A stretch of DNA of 64,000 nt, taken from assembly GCF_023516215.1 (NCBI RefSeq), contig NZ_CP097349.1, positions 310,001 through 374,000 of the forward strand, given 5' to 3'. Shown piece after piece: positions 60,316 through 64,000 of this stretch (position 1 is the stretch's first letter; each line of letters opens with the position of its first letter). The notes beneath the pieces are model-generated. The model saw only the letters and a program-made list of their open reading frames with translations, was not told the DNA's origin and did not search any database. This DNA comes from Cytobacillus pseudoceanisediminis. GTDB lineage: Bacteria > Bacillota > Bacilli > Bacillales > Cytobacillaceae. The position numbers and the translations under genes were made by a program.

Positions 60316-60846
60316 ATGTTTGACCCAACGGCCTTTGAGAATATGAAGGTTGTAATGGAAGGCGGATTCTATGACCGGGATCTGGACGGTGAAATAAGAA
60401 TCGTTGATCGAAATGACATATTAAACTCAGCTAAAATGAGCCGGAGGTATGACATTACTTTCACAGACATTGCAAAAGGGCTGGCAGAGATTTTCTGTAC
60501 CTTTACAATGGAAGCGGGATTGGATAATCTCGCAGCTGAGCTATTGCCTCAAGGGAAATCTGAGAAGCTGGCAGGCTGCCGGATTAATGTAAAATTTACA
60601 ATTAAGCATCCACAAGATTCAAAAGCATTTCTGCAAATCCGTGAAGTTCTGCATCATATCTGGGGCAGTGGACGGAAGGTCGAACAGACTGTAAAATACA
60701 ACCCTGAAAATATGAAGGCCTTGGCCGAAACAGAAACCGTCATTTCTTTTAACCGGCTTATTCATGAAGAACAGATAGATGATCTGAATGAAATGATCAC
60801 TTATATGACCGCTTCGATGAAAGCTTTAAGAAAAGTCTATATTTAA
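60316..60846 (+). CDS. Uncharacterised 176-residue protein downstream of fhs
   Basis: Soluble, alpha/beta, starting MFDPTAFENMKVVMEGGFYD, with RNDILNSAKMSRRYDITF and IWGSGRKVEQTVKYNP. I do not recognise a domain; no cysteine cluster, signal or membrane helix. AAGGGGGA precedes ATG 60316. The 14-nt gap to fhs and a shared terminator indicate one operon, so a folate or C1-related role is possible but only by association. Confidence 0.75.
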   Translation: MFDPTAFENMKVVMEGGFYDRDLDGEIRIVDRNDILNSAKMSRRYDITFTDIAKGLAEIFCTFTMEAGLDNLAAELLPQGKSEKLAGCRINVKFTIKHPQDSKAFLQIREVLHHIWGSGRKVEQTVKYNPENMKALAETETVISFNRLIHEEQIDDLNEMITYMTASMKALRKVYI

Positions 60847-60849
60847 TAT

Positions 60850-60886
60850 GAATGCGTCTTGCCGAAAATAGCAAGGCGCTTTTTTC
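60850..60886 (+). terminator. Terminator of the fhs operon
   Basis: GCGTCTTGC...GCAAGGCGC plus T6. Confidence 0.8.
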
Positions 60887-61075
60887 GTATGGAATTTATA
60901 CGGAAAATTCAAAATTGTATTTACAATCACTTGCTCTGATAATACGATTAAGAAGGAATGGAAAAACATTCCGAATAATATCAAAAGGAGGAGAGGCAAA
61001 TGGTTTTGGTTATCATTGAAGGAAAAGGAATTGAGAAGGGTAGACAAGACGTAACCTAGTCAGGAGGACAAAGGT

Positions 61076-64000
61076 ATGATTCAAAGTACAGACAAAATAG
61101 TCATTGCAGAGTATCATGAGGGCTTTGCGGCAGGAATAGCAAAAATGTGGAACTTGAGCAGAGACAGCTGGGGCGGAGATACCAGTGTAATGACTGAAGA
61201 ACAAGTAAAAACGAAGGAAGCGAATAATGGCAATATTACTTTATACTTAGCGCTGGATGGTGAAGAGGTCGTAGGCTATTGCGGGTTATCGGAATATAAA
61301 GAAGATACGGGATCCCTATACATCCCTCTTTTAAATGTAAGGCCGGATTACCATGGACGGAAAATAGGAAAGATGCTTGTGCTGAAAGCGCTGCAAAAAA
61401 CAATTGAATTGGGCTGGCCGCGCCTTGACTTGTATACATGGCCAGGAAATGTGAAAGCTGTCCCGCTTTACAAAAAATGCGGTTTCTTCTGGGAAGACAG
61501 AGATGATACAACACACTTAATGAATTTTATTCCGGCTGTTCATCAGACACAGCTTTTGAAACCTGCCTTCGAAAAGCTTGATTGGTATAGCAGCAGCATG
61601 AGAGAAATTGACGTGAAGCCAGATGGAATCAAAGAAAGCGGCTTTACATTTTACGAGTATTTATGGGAGAACGGTGAAGTGTCTGCAAGAGTCAGGTTTG
61701 AAAGAACGGGCAGAGGAATCAGTTTAATAGAAACGGATGATTACCTTCTAGAACTATCCATGGATCATCATGAAGTAATCGAAAATGAAATCCAAAATTT
61801 CCAGCTCAAACTCATCAATAAGACGGGAGTTCCTGTTTCTTTTAAGGCTGAAGGCAATAACCAGGGAAGAGTCGAAGCTGTTTTCGAACATGACCTGATG
61901 GCCGAGAGTGACGCGGTAATTACCGGACAATTCATAGTGCATGAAGGGGAAGAGCCTAGTATCTGGAAAACGCATCCTTCATTAGAAGTTAAGGTGTGGG
62001 TAAATGGTGAGGAGTGTGAATTGCGCCTTGGTCTGCTGCCTAAGCAGCCAGCCAAAATTACAGGCGGTTCAAAAGGGAATCTCAGGTTTATAAATCAGGA
62101 AGCTGAATTGGAAATTGAGGTTGAGAACAACCTTGAAGAAGACGCCGTATTTCACCTTTCATTTCCTGTAAGTGATCTTGTCGAATTAGAAGAGCGGGAC
62201 TTTAGAATAGAGCTTCACAAAAAAGGGCGTAAGTTGCTGAAGGTGCCTTTCATTGTTAAAAAATATGGCTTTTATCAGCCGGAAATGGCAATATTGGCAA
62301 CAAAGGAGAATGGAGACGAACTCGCTTTTTCATGCAGCTCAATGGGCATCCCCATTAAAAGCTTCGGTCAAAAGTTCGGGGGAGAGTCAAAGGATTATTG
62401 GCATATCTGCAATGGAATCTGCCAGGTGAATATCCGTAAATTGGATTATAAAATAACGGCTGGCAGGAACGAAAGTGTTAACCAGCCTTTCGCGTTTTTT
62501 GCTCCTAAACTTGGGAAACCCTTTTCAGCTGAATTTTCAAAGGCAAAGCCGGCGGCAGCAGAGTGGTTTACAGATGACACGGCAATCACTTTCAAATTGG
62601 TATTCAAGTCTGAAGCATTTACAGGTATTCTTGTATCATTGTATACATCCCTATATGGTGAAGGCCTTGTTAAAATATGGGCTGAATTGACAAACGAAGG
62701 GGATGAAAAATATGAGAATCTGTATTTCAGCCAGCCGTTATATTATGAAATGCAGAAGCCGTATTTCCCCCTGGATAATGAAGTAATCGAGTTTTCTGAC
62801 ATAAAAGAATTGGGGTTCATGGAGTTATCAGGTATAACCGAAAATTGGTTTTTCGCCGATCATAACGGCGAGCCGGTTGGATTCTGCTGGCCGAAAAATG
62901 CGAAGTCCAATCCTGATGGGTGGCAATTTTACTATCAGCAGGAAACTGGCTGCATTGAATCGGGAAATCAGATAGTATTGGCACCTGGCTATTTATCAAT
63001 AGGAGCTTTCCGGACATGGGAAGAAATGCGGCATTTTGCAGGTGTCGGGACAGAGTATGAAAAAAATGTTTACCATGAAAAAGCACTAATTATCAATAGG
63101 GGAAATCCAGTTGCAAAAGAACAGGATACAGCAGAATTCACTCTTAAAACATATCGTTCTAGTTATCTTAATGGCACTATTGATTTATATTTAAATACAG
63201 ATAAAAAACAAACCTCAAATTTCAGTCAAGAACAGGAATTAAGTGTGTTCAAATCCAATTTTCCTATTAAGGATACGGAACCTCTATCTATTATAAATGC
63301 TGAAATTACCCTTGACAGTGAAAAGAAGCAAGTAAGGGAACTTCTGCTTGTGCCCCGGGGTAATGTCCGTATGCTTACGGAAGAGCATGGCGGCAAGACT
63401 GTTTATATCATGGATAATGGCATCATTAGTTTAAAAGGTGCACCGGATTTTTATCCTGGCTTATTCTCATTAACCTATAAAGAGAGGGAGTGGCTTGATT
63501 CATCCTTTCCCGAACCGGTTGCCAAAGGATGGTGGAACCCATGGACTGGCGGCATGAAAACTGTGCCATCGCAAATGAGTGTGTTCTCGCTATTGAAGGA
63601 GTCATCTTCTGCTGAATTTACCAGTGTTAAAGATTCGTATGGAAACGAATGGTCTACATTGGCCATCAGTACGAAAGTTGTCCATCACTCCATATGGAAA
63701 GGCCTTGAATATACACAGTATTTCGCGTTATTGCCGGGAGTGCCGCTCCTTGCCCATTGGGTAAAAGCGGAGAATGCAGGCGGGAAGTACCTGTTAAATG
63801 AAAAATGGATTACAGATTTATTTATAGCCGGTAGCTCATTAAAGGATCTTACTCTTACAGTAAGTGACAAAGGAGCAGAATCAGCATATCAGGCCGGAGT
63901 TGAGGAGCAGTCATTTGTTCTAATTGATGGATCCCGTATTTCCAGCTGCCTGTCTCCTGAAAATATGTATGTAATGAGAAGTAAAGATAATGAATTCCTT
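61076..64000 (+). CDS. Giant GNAT acetyltransferase fusion, partial (right end open)
   Basis: Open from ATG 61076 to the window edge: 975 residues without a stop. AGGAGG lies 8 nt upstream. Residues ~5-150 are a GNAT N-acetyltransferase: VRPDYHGRKIGKMLVLKAL is the acetyl-CoA P-loop region, followed by LYTWPGNVKAVPLYKKCGFF. Residues ~150-975 are beta-rich and contain no further GNAT. Visible landmarks are repeated strand pairs (ELEIEVENNLEEDAVFHLSF), FYPGLFSLTYKEREWLDSS and GWWNPWTGGMKTVPS, reminiscent of carbohydrate-active beta-sandwich/mutarotase folds, though I cannot assign a family. No signal peptide, so cytoplasmic. Typical GNATs are 150-200 residues. Confidence 0.8.
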   Translation, partial: MIQSTDKIVIAEYHEGFAAGIAKMWNLSRDSWGGDTSVMTEEQVKTKEANNGNITLYLALDGEEVVGYCGLSEYKEDTGSLYIPLLNVRPDYHGRKIGKMLVLKALQKTIELGWPRLDLYTWPGNVKAVPLYKKCGFFWEDRDDTTHLMNFIPAVHQTQLLKPAFEKLDWYSSSMREIDVKPDGIKESGFTFYEYLWENGEVSARVRFERTGRGISLIETDDYLLELSMDHHEVIENEIQNFQLKLINKTGVPVSFKAEGNNQGRVEAVFEHDLMAESDAVITGQFIVHEGEEPSIWKTHPSLEVKVWVNGEECELRLGLLPKQPAKITGGSKGNLRFINQEAELEIEVENNLEEDAVFHLSFPVSDLVELEERDFRIELHKKGRKLLKVPFIVKKYGFYQPEMAILATKENGDELAFSCSSMGIPIKSFGQKFGGESKDYWHICNGICQVNIRKLDYKITAGRNESVNQPFAFFAPKLGKPFSAEFSKAKPAAAEWFTDDTAITFKLVFKSEAFTGILVSLYTSLYGEGLVKIWAELTNEGDEKYENLYFSQPLYYEMQKPYFPLDNEVIEFSDIKELGFMELSGITENWFFADHNGEPVGFCWPKNAKSNPDGWQFYYQQETGCIESGNQIVLAPGYLSIGAFRTWEEMRHFAGVGTEYEKNVYHEKALIINRGNPVAKEQDTAEFTLKTYRSSYLNGTIDLYLNTDKKQTSNFSQEQELSVFKSNFPIKDTEPLSIINAEITLDSEKKQVRELLLVPRGNVRMLTEEHGGKTVYIMDNGIISLKGAPDFYPGLFSLTYKEREWLDSSFPEPVAKGWWNPWTGGMKTVPSQMSVFSLLKESSSAEFTSVKDSYGNEWSTLAISTKVVHHSIWKGLEYTQYFALLPGVPLLAHWVKAENAGGKYLLNEKWITDLFIAGSSLKDLTLTVSDKGAESAYQAGVEEQSFVLIDGSRISSCLSPENMYVMRSKDNEFL

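Noticed and set aside
61001..61060. A 19-codon frame (MVLVIIEGKGIEKG...) with AAGGAGGAG upstream of the GNAT gene
   Set aside because: Good ribosome site, but too short to judge and not resembling a known leader peptide; could be an upstream translated leader, so recorded here only.

Overview
The window is low-GC Gram-positive chromosome, almost certainly from an aerobic endospore-forming Bacillaceae (Bacillus sensu lato; a Cytobacillus/Mesobacillus-type relative of B. subtilis is my guess). The evidence is gene order. The B. subtilis 'yp' region (ponA-recU-yppC-sspM-yppE-yppF-yppG, mrfAB-cotD-ypsA-gpsB-rnpB-ypsC, ypvA, ypwA, xpt-pbuX, bpsA-bpsB, fbpC-like, dynA, ypcP-sspL, ypdQ-ypdP, ypeP-ypeQ-cspD) is preserved nearly collinearly. 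Spore genes (sspM, sspL, cotD, yppG), type B RNase P RNA and G-rich Shine-Dalgarno sites fit this.

Layout. 0-5.4 kb: cell-wall/DNA-repair core (ponA, recU) and ypp spore-region genes. 5.6-12.3 kb: accessory block with two pairs of OppB/OppC-like permease genes, a membrane-anchored M1 peptidase, a small heat-shock protein and a Crp/Fnr regulator. 12.5-22.5 kb: mrfAB mitomycin-repair pair, cotD, ypsA-gpsB cell-division pair, rnpB, ypsC rRNA methylase and ypvA helicase. 22.5-26 kb: accessory operon (two DUF2249 proteins, an NnrS/cytochrome-oxidase-like membrane protein, a MIP18/DUF59 protein) and an MFS exporter. 26-31 kb: M32 carboxypeptidase, EamA exporter and a ba3/cba-type terminal oxidase. 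31.5-36 kb: guanine-riboswitch-controlled xpt-pbuX, the alkylpyrone pair bpsAB and a Fur-box-controlled microprotein. 36-48.5 kb: dynamin-like DynA, two-domain sulfurtransferase, YpcP exonuclease, sspL, a preQ1-riboswitch-controlled queuosine-precursor transporter (ypdP), two RNase HI-like proteins and a cold-shock protein. 49.6-64 kb: secreted type I pullulanase, topoisomerase III, mntR, a methyltransferase/AIM24 pair, metA, fhs, and an unusually large GNAT-headed protein running off the end.

Two overarching observations. (1) At about 27 places a conserved gene changes frame exactly at a short homopolymer run, and in nearly every case adding one base to the run restores a full-length family member. 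This is the signature of homopolymer under-calling in the read data rather than real decay, so I annotate these as single genes with a probable sequence error. (2) At least three interspersed palindromic repeat families occupy the intergenic gaps: a 110-370 nt element present six times, a ~155 nt element present twice with compensatory base changes, and one copy of a GC-rich palindrome. A degenerate GC-rich tandem-like stretch lies at 43.4-43.65 kb. The least explained coding sequence is the 975+ residue GNAT fusion at the right edge.
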